DNA of 6,765 nucleotides from assembly GCA_028690885.1 (NCBI GenBank), contig JAQVAJ010000083.1, positions 1-6,765 of the forward strand, written 5' to 3'. Both the position numbers and the translations under genes were made by a program. The notes under the pieces were generated by a model that saw nothing but the letters and a program-made list of their open reading frames with translations, searched no databases and was not told where the DNA came from. This document shows positions 1 through 6,494 of this stretch, piece by piece; the stretch's first letter is position 1; each line of letters starts with the position of its first letter. Source of the stretch: Clostridia bacterium (GTDB lineage Bacteria; Bacillota; Clostridia; DUPQ01).

Positions 1-37
1 ATTAGGGAACCTTTAATCATTAATATGTGTCTAAAAA

Positions 38-45
38 AGGAAAGG
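38..45 (+). promoter_or_regulatory. Ribosome binding site fixing the lipoprotein start
   Basis: The purine run AGGAAAGG lies 9 nt before the ATG at 55. That ATG is the one followed directly by a lysine/arginine-plus-hydrophobic signal peptide. The in-frame ATGs at 25 and 46 lie upstream of or inside this site, so they are unlikely starts. Confidence 0.7.
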
Positions 46-54
46 ATGCAAAAC

Positions 55-504
55 ATGAAACGGACTATGGCATTACTCCTTTTAACATCGGTTCTTGTAA
101 TAGCACTTACGGGGTGTAAAAACACTGTTGCAATGAACAAGAGCCCGTATAGTGCCGATATACAAGATAACAGAGTGTCAATGACTGTTAAGGAAACAGA
201 TATTAAGGCTTCTACAGATTTAATTACTCTGGTTATAAAGAATGCATTAGGAGTGGACATATATTTCGGTCATGAGCCGCACCTTGAAAAGCTGATTGAC
301 GATCAATGGTATGTAGTGCCTCTGAATGATAAAGCCGGATGGACCGAGGAAGAGGTTGTTTTGGAAGGAAGGGGAATGATAGAGGAAAAATTCTATTTAA
401 CCTTCTATGATGATTTGTCAAAAGGGGAGTATAGGGTTATAAAGAACTTCTATATGGATGACGGGTCTAAAATTATGGCATCAGTGGAATTTAACATAAA
501 TTAG
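55..504 (+). CDS. Lipoprotein with bacterial Ig-like domain
   Basis: This is a 149-residue predicted lipoprotein, anchored on the outer face of the membrane. Residues 1-20 form a signal peptide (MKRT, then a leucine-rich core) ending in the lipobox LTGC, with Cys21 as the lipid-modified residue. Residues 40-148 look like one beta-rich domain. The pattern of alternating hydrophobics, 'ITLVIKNALG', an aromatic 'DQWYVVPL' strand, and a closing 'LSKGEYRVIKNF' strand resembles the small Ig-like domain (Big_14 type) common in Firmicutes lipoproteins and near peptidase or sensor genes. That assignment is from memory of the family. No catalytic motif is seen, so a ligand-binding or structural role is an inference. 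The start at 55 is chosen for its ribosome site. The gene is transcribed toward a strong terminator 50 nt downstream and converges with the next gene. Its promoter lies in or before the first 40 bases and is not clear. Confidence 0.85.
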   Translation: MKRTMALLLLTSVLVIALTGCKNTVAMNKSPYSADIQDNRVSMTVKETDIKASTDLITLVIKNALGVDIYFGHEPHLEKLIDDQWYVVPLNDKAGWTEEEVVLEGRGMIEEKFYLTFYDDLSKGEYRVIKNFYMDDGSKIMASVEFNIN

Positions 505-554
505 CTGAAAGCACGACAAAAGATGACCTTTATAAAGCACAAAAGATATAGATC

Positions 555-584
555 AGCTGCATACATCATGTATGCAGCTTTTTT
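555..584 (+). terminator. Intrinsic terminator of the lipoprotein gene
   Basis: A perfect 11-bp stem (AGCTGCATACA at 555-565 and TGTATGCAGCT at 569-579) with a 3-nt loop is followed by six T residues (579-584). It starts 50 nt after the stop codon. Read on the minus strand the hairpin is followed only by a weakly T-rich stretch, so it mainly serves the plus strand. Confidence 0.9.
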
Positions 585-611
585 AGGTTTAAATTTATAA
601 AAAAAGTCTGT

Positions 612-1292
612 TCAACCAAGGAGAGAAAGTGTAGTAAACAAACTGGATATTTCATTTTTGCTGTTAAAAGCAATATTATAATATACTACTTGATTATCTT
701 CATGTATTACAGGATAAGAAAAAATAGTATATACTCCAATATGTATTTTAATAGGATCTTCTATTTCTCTTATTTGACCATATTCTCTTATAGTTCTGTT
801 CATCGCCTGAGAATACAAGTACTTGCTGATAAATTCATTCATATTACTGTTAAGAACATAATTTGTAACCATTTTATCATATTCTTTATTGGTAAAATCG
901 GTTATGAAATTTTCTGCTTTACTTTCAATAGTGTAATAAACATCATTTTCTGTATATGGTATATTTTTAAAGTGATAAAAGCCTATAAATATCATAAAAA
1001 CGGATCCTATGATACTACTAACCTTTACTATTGAATTTATTTCTATATTCTTAAATAAAAGTGTTAAAACTTTTATCAATAAAATTGAAATGAAGATAAT
1101 TAAAAGACCCCGTAAAATGCTATTGCTGATGATTGCTGATTTAAACATACTTAAATTACCATCTCTGATAACTTTTGGCGTGTCATAATCACCAAGTCTT
1201 ATTGTTTTAAAATCTCGAATAATGATAGACATTGTATAATAGATACCAAAGGAAAGTGACACAGGAATAACTTTTGATAAGAAGTCTTTCAT
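612..1292 (-). CDS. AT-rich membrane protein, unknown function (DUF3887-like C-terminus)
   Basis: I do not recognise this 226-residue protein with confidence. Three hydrophobic segments are visible, at about residues 7-25, 57-80 and 90-108. They are followed by a soluble domain (about 115-226) starting 'TENDVYYTIESKAENFITDF', with a helix 'NKEYDKMVTNYV' and later beta strands 'KIHIGVYTIFSYPVI' and 'VVYYNIAFN'. This NTF2-like pattern (helix with 'F...L..KEYD', then strands) resembles DUF3887 domains, which often accompany alpha/beta hydrolases in Firmicutes. The match is tentative. The start ATG at 1292 has a modest site AAAGAGAG about 9 nt upstream. The codons are much richer in A/T (many ATA, AAT, AAA) than in the ABC operon, and an IS remnant lies just behind its promoter region, so recent acquisition is possible. 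A run of seven U residues follows the stop on its own strand (599-605), with only a weak possible stem before it. Confidence 0.75.
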   Translation of the reverse strand: MKDFLSKVIPVSLSFGIYYTMSIIIRDFKTIRLGDYDTPKVIRDGNLSMFKSAIISNSILRGLLIIFISILLIKVLTLLFKNIEINSIVKVSSIIGSVFMIFIGFYHFKNIPYTENDVYYTIESKAENFITDFTNKEYDKMVTNYVLNSNMNEFISKYLYSQAMNRTIREYGQIREIEDPIKIHIGVYTIFSYPVIHEDNQVVYYNIAFNSKNEISSLFTTLSLLG

Positions 1293-1315
1293 AATAAACT
1301 CTCTTTTCTAAAAAT

Positions 1316-1353
1316 ATTATTGCAATAATTATTATTACACATTATTCATTATA
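1316..1353 (-). promoter_or_regulatory. Possible promoter element and 14-bp palindrome before the membrane-protein gene
   Basis: A consensus -10 hexamer TATAAT reads on the minus strand at 1353-1348, about 55 nt before the start codon. No good -35 sits at 16-18 nt; TTGTTT at 1373-1368 is only 14 nt away. Between this element and the start lies the perfect palindrome ATTATTGCAATAAT (1316-1329), which could be an operator in the 5' untranslated region. In sequence this AT-rich both could be chance. Confidence 0.3.
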
Positions 1354-1390
1354 TTTTAAGTGTTTTTAAACAATTCTTTTAATAAATTAA

Positions 1391-1495
1391 CCCTTTAAGT
1401 CAAAATACCATCTTATGAACTCCAGGATACCTTCATCACTGGGTTACAAGAACCCAATTGAATACAGGAATGATACCCTTAAGAAAGTTGTCTAA
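1391..1495 (+). pseudogene. Remnant of IS3-family transposase C-terminus
   Basis: Open frame between a TAA at 1388-1390 and a TAA at 1493-1495. From the ATG at 1415 it reads 26 residues, MNSRIPSSLGYKNPIEYRND followed by TLKKVV. This matches the well-known end of IS3/IS150-group OrfB transposases (the 'N..R.HSSLGYKTP.EY' tail after the DDE integrase core). The spacing between the Asn and the Arg is one residue short of the usual form, and the expected His is Pro. The whole catalytic core is missing, and nothing recognisable precedes the fragment. It is therefore a dead fragment, not a small gene: no ribosome site precedes the ATG. The bases after the stop (1496-1525) may include a decayed right end of the element, but I cannot identify an inverted repeat. 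Confidence 0.6.
1440..1456. repeat. Short hairpin inside the transposase remnant
   Basis: TGGGTT (1440-1445) and AACCCA (1451-1456) form a 6-bp stem with a 5-nt loop. No U tract follows on either strand, so it is not a terminator. It lies within the codons for the SSLGYKNP motif and is probably incidental. Confidence 0.35.
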
Positions 1496-1527
1496 AAAAG
1501 TGTTGCCTATCCACCAATCCATTCTGC

Positions 1528-1571
1528 CTATATATATTATATATAAATACTATATATATAATATATAAATT
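1528..1571. repeat. Tandem 22-bp AT-rich direct repeat
   Basis: Two adjacent 22-bp units (1528-1549 and 1550-1571) match at 20 of 22 positions. Each is a C followed by alternating TA and ending in TATAAA(T). The units are themselves nearly palindromic, so the stretch could extrude cruciforms or form weak hairpins. It sits between the transposase remnant and the 3' end of the hydrolase gene and is the only conspicuous structure downstream of that gene. No GC-rich terminator stem is visible there. Confidence 0.75.
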
Positions 1572-1599
1572 ATTCATTATATAAACAGAATAGCAAACC

Positions 1600-3537
1600 T
1601 TAAAATAGTGCCGAACCACCAGTCACTATCCAGCAGGCAAGTGATGCAACAGTAAATGCGCTTACATATACATGACCTGTCTTTTTGTTTATAAACGTGC
1701 ACAGGAAACTGAATATAATAACCTGAGGTATGAACAGTATCATTAATGACATGAAAGGCCCGCCGAATGTGGAGCTGAATAAAAGGTCTGCTCCAGGTCC
1801 GATTTCCAAAAAGAAAGGTATATATTCAATAAGTACCATTAAGAATACTCCGCCAATCATAACAAATGCATTTTTTAACCAGCATATCAGCAATGAACTT
1901 ATTGTATCTTCAGATGCTCTGGATTGTCTCATGTGTCCGAATATTTTTGCATTATTCAAAAGGAAGAATAAAGCGAAAATTGGGATATAGACTAAAAACT
2001 GAAGGAACCTTTCTAATGTGAACATCTTAAAGAAAGGCCATATGAATCGAAAGTCAAGCATAAAAAGCGACTGAGTTACAGTTACAAGAAGATACATGAA
2101 ACTGATCATTAATAATGTTACTAATGATGACTTGCCAAGTAATGACCAGGAAAGCTTATCCGGATTTTTTTCACATCCCAATCCGAGATCATAATAATCC
2201 AATCCGCTTCCAAGCTTTTGTGACTTCTTCCAGGTACTGTTAAGCGTAATTACCATAATAATTATCAGGAACAGATACCAACCGACAAACCCGTTGCCTA
2301 CAGTCATTTTGAATATGTTTTCCGGTAAAGGAAGTAACCCATGGCCTAACTGCGTCATGAAAGGATATGAAAGCCCTGCTATCAATACAGTTATAACTGC
2401 ACCTTTCCACCACTGTCGGGTATTTTTAATCCTTGAAGGCCTGTCAGGTAATTGCTGTGCTACAGCTTTAAAGAAAGGAATCTTAAGTATTAGTATCATT
2501 AATGGAAGTATAGAAAATACTGCACATAACATTGCGACTAGAACCAGCACTTCCTTTATCATATATGTCTGATTGTATGAATCAATTGTTTTTGTAATCC
2601 CGAAAGCTTCAGTGAACCAGTCCATAGAAGCGGCCATGCCGTTTTTGTTATGAGTTACAAGTCTGTGATTTGTTATTAGAAGTTCCATTCTTCTTGCAGT
2701 CCCGTCTTCAAACGAGCCATATGTAGTATTCCACTCAACAGGATTGTCCTGTAATGCGAAGGTATTGTATCTTAAAGGAGTCTTCTCAAGTCCTGCAACC
2801 GTATTCTGATAATCACGGAAATAATTGAATTCATCATACTTAGCCTGTAGCATAAGTACATTATTGAATTTTATGGAATCGTCAAAGTATTTAGTGTCTG
2901 CTACTTCTCCGCACTGTATGACTATGCATTTATGGTCAGGGTTATCAGCAGCTACCGTCCATGAGGACCAGGTACCCATGGAATGACCGGTTATGCCCAG
3001 ATTCTCCACATCAACAAAGTCCATCTGCTTGAGCATTTCATAAGCCAGCCTTCCGCCCATAGAGCTATCTTTCAACCCTTTGCTATATTGCTCATCATGG
3101 AAATCCATATTGGAAAAATTCATCATTACAAGATATCTTTCTGGTCCTGAAATAGTCTTTTCCATATTTGGGAATTTATACTGTGTATATCCTCTTTCTC
3201 TGATGCCTAAACTTGTTCCACCATGACCGTACTCATCAATAGACAAGGCCACTATTCCTCTTCTTGCAAGTTCTATAGAATATGCTGCATTGGTCTCCTT
3301 GTCATTTTGATATCCATGCATTAAAAGTACAGCGGGAGATTTATTGTCTTTTGTAGCACTGACCGGTTTATACAGTTTGTATGTTAGTATCTCACCGTTT
3401 CCTGCATCAAAATAGAATTCTGAAACCTCAACTTTGTTAAAATCCCTCTGTATAAGGTCAGCGAATATCATGCAAACAAAAAGTATGACAAGCATTACGC
3501 TTAACCAGATTAAAGGTTTTGAAATATTCTTTCTCAT
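1600..3537 (-). CDS. Membrane-anchored alpha/beta hydrolase with C-terminal multi-helix domain
   Basis: 645-residue protein. Residues 8-29 form an N-terminal membrane anchor. Residues 35-320 are an alpha/beta hydrolase domain: 'VLLMHGY' (about 70-76) gives the HG oxyanion-hole motif, and 'GHSMG' (184-188) is the nucleophile elbow with Ser186. 'LQAKYDEF' offers Asp235 as the likely acid, and 'THNKNGMAASMDWF' offers His296 as the likely base (His291 is an alternative). The domain should face outward. Residues 327-639 hold about eight hydrophobic helices (roughly 327-352, 377-395, 417-434, 467-489, 509-530, 551-571, 592-615, 621-639). The hydrolase half resembles the dienelactone hydrolase/acyl-esterase/peptidase group; the substrate cannot be told. 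I do not recognise the helical half as a known transporter. The first in-frame ATG (3570) is rejected in favour of the ATG at 3537, which has a good ribosome site. The gene stands alone: the operon upstream ends in its own terminator. Confidence 0.85.
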   Translation of the reverse strand: MRKNISKPLIWLSVMLVILFVCMIFADLIQRDFNKVEVSEFYFDAGNGEILTYKLYKPVSATKDNKSPAVLLMHGYQNDKETNAAYSIELARRGIVALSIDEYGHGGTSLGIRERGYTQYKFPNMEKTISGPERYLVMMNFSNMDFHDEQYSKGLKDSSMGGRLAYEMLKQMDFVDVENLGITGHSMGTWSSWTVAADNPDHKCIVIQCGEVADTKYFDDSIKFNNVLMLQAKYDEFNYFRDYQNTVAGLEKTPLRYNTFALQDNPVEWNTTYGSFEDGTARRMELLITNHRLVTHNKNGMAASMDWFTEAFGITKTIDSYNQTYMIKEVLVLVAMLCAVFSILPLMILILKIPFFKAVAQQLPDRPSRIKNTRQWWKGAVITVLIAGLSYPFMTQLGHGLLPLPENIFKMTVGNGFVGWYLFLIIIMVITLNSTWKKSQKLGSGLDYYDLGLGCEKNPDKLSWSLLGKSSLVTLLMISFMYLLVTVTQSLFMLDFRFIWPFFKMFTLERFLQFLVYIPIFALFFLLNNAKIFGHMRQSRASEDTISSLLICWLKNAFVMIGGVFLMVLIEYIPFFLEIGPGADLLFSSTFGGPFMSLMILFIPQVIIFSFLCTFINKKTGHVYVSAFTVASLACWIVTGGSALF

Positions 3538-3544
3538 AAAACTA

Positions 3545-3551
3545 CCCCTTT
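3545..3551 (-). promoter_or_regulatory. Ribosome binding site fixing the hydrolase start
   Basis: AAAGGGG on the minus strand ends 7 nt before the ATG at 3537. This start puts the N-terminal membrane segment close to the initiating Met, while the ATG at 3570 would add 11 residues and place this site inside the gene. Confidence 0.75.
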
Positions 3552-3592
3552 CGAAATGTCTGTTTAGCAAAAATGGACTATTTCTGTTGCTA

Positions 3593-3620
3593 ATTATATA
3601 TTTGTTAAATCTAAATGTAA
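3593..3620 (-). promoter_or_regulatory. Candidate promoter of the hydrolase gene
   Basis: A consensus TATAAT lies at 3598-3593 on the minus strand, 56 nt before the chosen start. A weak -35 candidate TTACAT lies at 3620-3615 with a 16-nt spacer. The upstream operon is closed by a terminator, so a promoter is needed in this 187-bp gap. The -10 is good but the -35 is poor. Confidence 0.4.
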
Positions 3621-3638
3621 TATTAACACTTTTTGTTA

Positions 3639-3658
3639 TTATCTACAATATTAGATAA
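3639..3658. repeat. Inverted repeat upstream of the candidate hydrolase promoter
   Basis: TTATCTA (3639-3645) and TAGATAA (3652-3658) are perfect 7-bp inverted arms separated by 6 bp. On the minus strand they lie 18 bp upstream of the -35 candidate, a position typical of activator sites. The repeat abuts the U tract of the operon terminator. No regulator is encoded nearby, so a function is speculative. Confidence 0.3.
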
Positions 3659-3697
3659 AAGTAAAACGGCACGCATTCTTGATGAATTACGTACCGC
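3657..3697 (-). terminator. Intrinsic terminator of the ABC importer operon
   Basis: On the minus strand, GCGGTACGTAATTC (from 3697) pairs with GAATGCGTGCCGT around a 5-nt loop. The stem has about nine pairs (two G-U), a bulged A, then three more pairs. It is followed by TTTT, AC and TTTT. It begins 28 nt after the ATPase stop codon and separates the operon from the hydrolase gene. Confidence 0.8.
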
Positions 3698-3724
3698 TTT
3701 ATCAAAATGAGGAAGTTATGACTG

Positions 3725-4537
3725 TTAGTTACCGCATTCGATGGATATCTCGTTAAATATTTTAAGAAGGTCAGATATCTCATAAGTTTGCTTTTTTTCA
3801 CCCGCTGCATCAATTACGCATTTACCGTCATGCATCATTATTATCCTGTTTCCGTAATTGACAGCATATTTAAGATTATGAGTAACCATCAATGTTGTTA
3901 TTTTCTTTTCCTTTATAACATGGTCTGTAAGCTCCATTACATTTTCTGACGATTTGGGATCAAGTGCTGCAGTGTGTTCATCAAGTATAAGCAGGTCGAT
4001 GGGTGTCATAGTAGATATGAGTAATGCTAAAGCCTGTCTCTGACCTCCGCTTAATGTTCCGACCTGCTGGTCAAGCTTATTCTCCAGCCCCAGCTTTAAA
4101 AGCTGAAGCTGCGAACAGTAGTAGTCCTTGCGTTTTTTATTGACTCCTGCTTTTAAACTGTAACCTATGTTCTTGTTATCAGCTAAAGACATATTCTCAA
4201 GGATTGTAAGTGTGGAACAGGTTCCTTTGGAGGGGTCCTGGAATACTCTTCCTATAAATTTAGCTCTTTGATGTTCCTTAAGATTTGTTATATTCCTGTC
4301 TTTTAAATATATCTTGCCTGTATCTGTTTCCATGTTTCCGCAGATAAGGTTTAAAAGAGTTGTCTTGCCGGAGCCGTTGCTTCCTACAACGGATACGAAC
4401 TGGTTATTTATAATATCCAGGCTGAAGCCTTTAAACAAGCTGACTTCATTTACTGAACCTTTGTTAAAGGTTTTATCGATATTCTTTATAGATACAAGGG
4501 TATCTGAAAAGTTATTAAAGTTTGTTTGGCTGGACAT
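3725..4537 (-). CDS. trpZ: ABC importer ATP-binding protein, tryptophan uptake (TrpZ-type)
   Basis: 270-residue cytoplasmic ATPase that powers the importer. All nucleotide-binding motifs are intact: Walker A GSNGSGKTT (52-60), Q-loop Gln100 in 'RVFQDP', signature LSGGQ (162-166), Walker B 'LLILDE' (182-187) with catalytic Glu187, D-loop 'ALD' (191-193), and switch His220 in 'VTHN'. It resembles the COG1101 ATPases that pair with COG4120 permeases and COG2984 binding proteins. Length is normal for the family. The ATG at 4537 overlaps the permease gene by 23 nt. Its GGAGG site (4549-4545, 7 nt spacing) lies within the permease's last codons, which points to translational coupling. It is the last gene before the terminator. 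Tryptophan as substrate is inferred from the UGG T-box upstream, not from this protein. It contains no Trp residue. Confidence 0.9.
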   Translation of the reverse strand: MSSQTNFNNFSDTLVSIKNIDKTFNKGSVNEVSLFKGFSLDIINNQFVSVVGSNGSGKTTLLNLICGNMETDTGKIYLKDRNITNLKEHQRAKFIGRVFQDPSKGTCSTLTILENMSLADNKNIGYSLKAGVNKKRKDYYCSQLQLLKLGLENKLDQQVGTLSGGQRQALALLISTMTPIDLLILDEHTAALDPKSSENVMELTDHVIKEKKITTLMVTHNLKYAVNYGNRIIMMHDGKCVIDAAGEKKQTYEISDLLKIFNEISIECGN

Positions 4538-5429
4538 TCTGTTTCCTCCTTCCTTTTGAAAAGAAGTTGTTTGATACTAAAGCGACTGTGAATATGACAG
4601 CCATTAAAATTTTTAAGTAATTAGTCGGAAGCCCTAACTGCATTGCTGCTACTAAGCACATCTTGTAAATGATTGCCCCTATTACTGCCATAGTCGTGGC
4701 TTTCATAAACTTTACTTTACTGAAGATGCTGGTTCCTATAATAACTGAGGCTAAAGATAATATAACCATTCCAGTACCTGATGTTATGTTCGCTGACTCG
4801 TTCTGCTGGCTTAGTATCGACCCTGCTAAAGCTGTGCAGCCGTTTCCGATTGCAAGACCTATAATCTTCATTACTCCTGGATTTCTTGACATTGATGTTA
4901 CAAACTGAGGATTATCTCCGGCTGCTCTTAACAAAAGACCGGATTTTGTTTTAAGGTATAGGTCCATCAGTATTTTAACAATAAGCATCATTAATCCTGC
5001 AACTATAAGTACTCTGTATTTCTGAACAGACTCTGGCAGTATCTGTACAAGTCCTGTATTGAATATAGTGCTTTTATTGTAGAAGGGGAGCACAGCGCTT
5101 CCTTTTGTTATTGCAAGATTTACAGACCACATAGCTGTCATAACCAAAATACCTGATAACAGGTCCGTTATTTTCAACTTAACATTCAATATGCCTGTTA
5201 TGCATCCAGCTAAACTTCCTGCAATAAATGCCACAATACATGCTAATAATGGGTCAGCTCCTGCTGTTATCATAGAGGCGGTGACACACATCCCCAAAGG
5301 GAATGTGCCGTCAACCGACAGGTCCGGAAAATCCATGACTTTGTAACTTATATATACACCCATAGCCATGATTCCGTATATGAATCCTTCTTCGAATATG
5401 TTTGTCAGAATACCAATCAACACATCCAT
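4515..5429 (-). CDS. trpY: ABC importer permease, tryptophan uptake (TrpY-type)
   Basis: 304-residue inner-membrane permease of the branched-chain-type superfamily (BPD_transp_2, LivH/RbsC-like, COG4120). It shows about eight to nine hydrophobic segments. The early motif 'DFPDLSVDGTFPLG' (33-46) is typical of this subfamily, where 'DLSVEGSF' is common. 'LLRAAGDNPQFVTSMSRN' (about 175-192) is the cytoplasmic loop expected to contact the ATPase, equivalent to the 'RAxGxNP' region of the superfamily. The hydrophilic end 'GRRKQNVQPNKL' is cytoplasmic. Translation starts at the ATG at 5429, 4 nt after the binding-protein stop. Its ribosome site GGAGAA is formed by the last codons of that gene. It has a single Trp, at about residue 109. 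Substrate specificity is inferred from operon regulation. Confidence 0.9.
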   Translation of the reverse strand: MDVLIGILTNIFEEGFIYGIMAMGVYISYKVMDFPDLSVDGTFPLGMCVTASMITAGADPLLACIVAFIAGSLAGCITGILNVKLKITDLLSGILVMTAMWSVNLAITKGSAVLPFYNKSTIFNTGLVQILPESVQKYRVLIVAGLMMLIVKILMDLYLKTKSGLLLRAAGDNPQFVTSMSRNPGVMKIIGLAIGNGCTALAGSILSQQNESANITSGTGMVILSLASVIIGTSIFSKVKFMKATTMAVIGAIIYKMCLVAAMQLGLPTNYLKILMAVIFTVALVSNNFFSKGRRKQNVQPNKL

Positions 5430-5433
5430 TAAA

Positions 5434-6414
5434 CTATTCTCCTACATCCTCTGCGTCGGCATATGCATCAGGCAGATTAATATTCAGTCTTTGTGCCACT
5501 TTTTTATTGTAAACAGGTTCGCTTGCAGATATCAGTGCGACTGGCATTTCTGATGCTTTTTCACCATCTAGTATTTTTGCTGCCATTCTACCTGTCTCAC
5601 GTCCAAGCTCCACATAATCTATGCTTTCTGAAGCTATACATCCGTTTTTGACCTGTTCTACTTCAGAACCGAAAACCGGTATGTTTGCTGCATCAGCTGC
5701 ATGTATAAGGGTAGAAAGGTTATTAACTACATTGTTGTCAGTAAAGTTGTTTATGCAGTCCACGCCTTTTGATATTACAGTTGTAACTGCCGCTGCCACT
5801 TCTGATGCATTTGTAACGCCTACTTCAACTATTGTGAAGTTATACTGTTTGGCAAGTTCCTTGAACTGGGCAAGATGAGTTACTGAATTCGGTTCGCTTG
5901 TAGTGTAGATAATTCCGATTTTGGTAGCTTCAGGCAGGAATGCTCTTATCATCTGCATCTGTGCTTCTAAAGGAAGTACATCAGATGTTCCTGTTACATT
6001 GTAACCTGGTTTTTCATTTGACTGTACTATTCCTGCAGCGACTGCATCAGACACTGCTGAAAAGATAACCGGTATATCAGTATTCTTTGCTGCTCCATAT
6101 GCGCTCATAGCTGAAGGAGTTGCAATTCCCAGTATCATGTCATATTTTGATGACACCATAGTGGAAGCAATCAGGTCGGAGTTTGACATTTCTCCCATGG
6201 CATTTTGAAAGTCGATCTCAATATTCTTTCCGACTTCATAGCCGCCTTCTGCAAGTCCTTCAATAAACCCTGTATAACAGTTGTCCAGTGAAGGGTGTGG
6301 TGCGTATTGTATTACGCCGATTTTGATCATGTCGGTATTGTCTGTGCATGAGACAAGTGTGAAGATAAGTGCTACCGTTAAGACCAGTGCTAAAAATTTC
6401 TTTGTTGCTTTCAT
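5434..6414 (-). CDS. trpX: ABC importer substrate-binding lipoprotein, tryptophan uptake (TrpX-type)
   Basis: 326-residue lipoprotein of the ABC_sub_bind family (PF04392/COG2984). The signal peptide (1-22) ends in LVSC with Cys23 as the lipidated residue, so the mature protein is tethered outside the membrane. Two Rossmann-like lobes follow. The first begins 'KIGVIQYAPHPSLDNCYTGF'. The second begins near 'ATKIGIIYTTSEPNS' and includes 'NFTDNNVVNN', the family's 'TDN' region facing the ligand cleft. Length is normal. The family is known for aromatic amino acid binding in Gram-positive bacteria: TrpX of streptococci is the named relative. The UGG T-box just upstream supports tryptophan. The start at 6414 is chosen because GGAGG sits 8 nt upstream; the earlier TTG at 6429 overlaps that site. 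The protein has no Trp residue. It is first in the operon and ends with codons that double as the permease ribosome site. Confidence 0.9.
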   Translation of the reverse strand: MKATKKFLALVLTVALIFTLVSCTDNTDMIKIGVIQYAPHPSLDNCYTGFIEGLAEGGYEVGKNIEIDFQNAMGEMSNSDLIASTMVSSKYDMILGIATPSAMSAYGAAKNTDIPVIFSAVSDAVAAGIVQSNEKPGYNVTGTSDVLPLEAQMQMIRAFLPEATKIGIIYTTSEPNSVTHLAQFKELAKQYNFTIVEVGVTNASEVAAAVTTVISKGVDCINNFTDNNVVNNLSTLIHAADAANIPVFGSEVEQVKNGCIASESIDYVELGRETGRMAAKILDGEKASEMPVALISASEPVYNKKVAQRLNINLPDAYADAEDVGE

Positions 6415-6421
6415 TTTTCTT

Positions 6422-6427
6422 TCCTCC
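6422..6427 (-). promoter_or_regulatory. Ribosome binding site of trpX
   Basis: GGAGGA on the minus strand, with GGAGG ending 8 nt before the ATG at 6414. It lies downstream of the T-box terminator, so ribosome access itself is not controlled by that hairpin. Confidence 0.85.
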
Positions 6428-6450
6428 AAATGTTTATTTTATCCCCAAAG

Positions 6451-6494
6451 AAAACAAAAAATCCCTTGTTCCTATTGCTAGGGACAAGAGATTT
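6451..6494 (-). terminator. T-box regulatory terminator
   Basis: On the minus strand a 16-position stem runs from AAATCTCTTGTCCCTA (6494-6479) to TAGGAACAAGGGATTT (6474-6459), with one C-A mismatch, one G-U pair and a GCAA tetraloop. It is followed by TTTG and TTTT. Its 5' arm contains TGTCCC (6486-6481), the piece that can instead pair with the T-box sequence. Terminator and antiterminator are therefore mutually exclusive. Confidence 0.92.

Noticed and set aside
690..1034. Open frame of 114 codons on the plus strand
   Set aside because: It lies wholly antisense to the membrane-protein gene, has no ribosome site and reads like reversed membrane codons, so it is a shadow frame.
1528..1571. 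CRISPR-like repeat
   Set aside because: There are only two directly abutting units with no spacers and almost pure TA composition, so it is simple tandem duplication.
1730..1990. Open frame of 86 codons opposite the hydrolase gene
   Set aside because: Antisense to a clear coding region with intact motifs. No ribosome site or recognisable domain.
3538..3570. Earlier ATG start for the hydrolase
   Set aside because: It would place the AAAGGGG ribosome site inside the gene. The ATG at 3537 has correct spacing and starts a normal membrane anchor.
6415..6429. Earlier TTG start for the binding protein
   Set aside because: The TTG overlaps the GGAGG ribosome site that serves the ATG at 6414, and the extra residues would precede a normal signal peptide.
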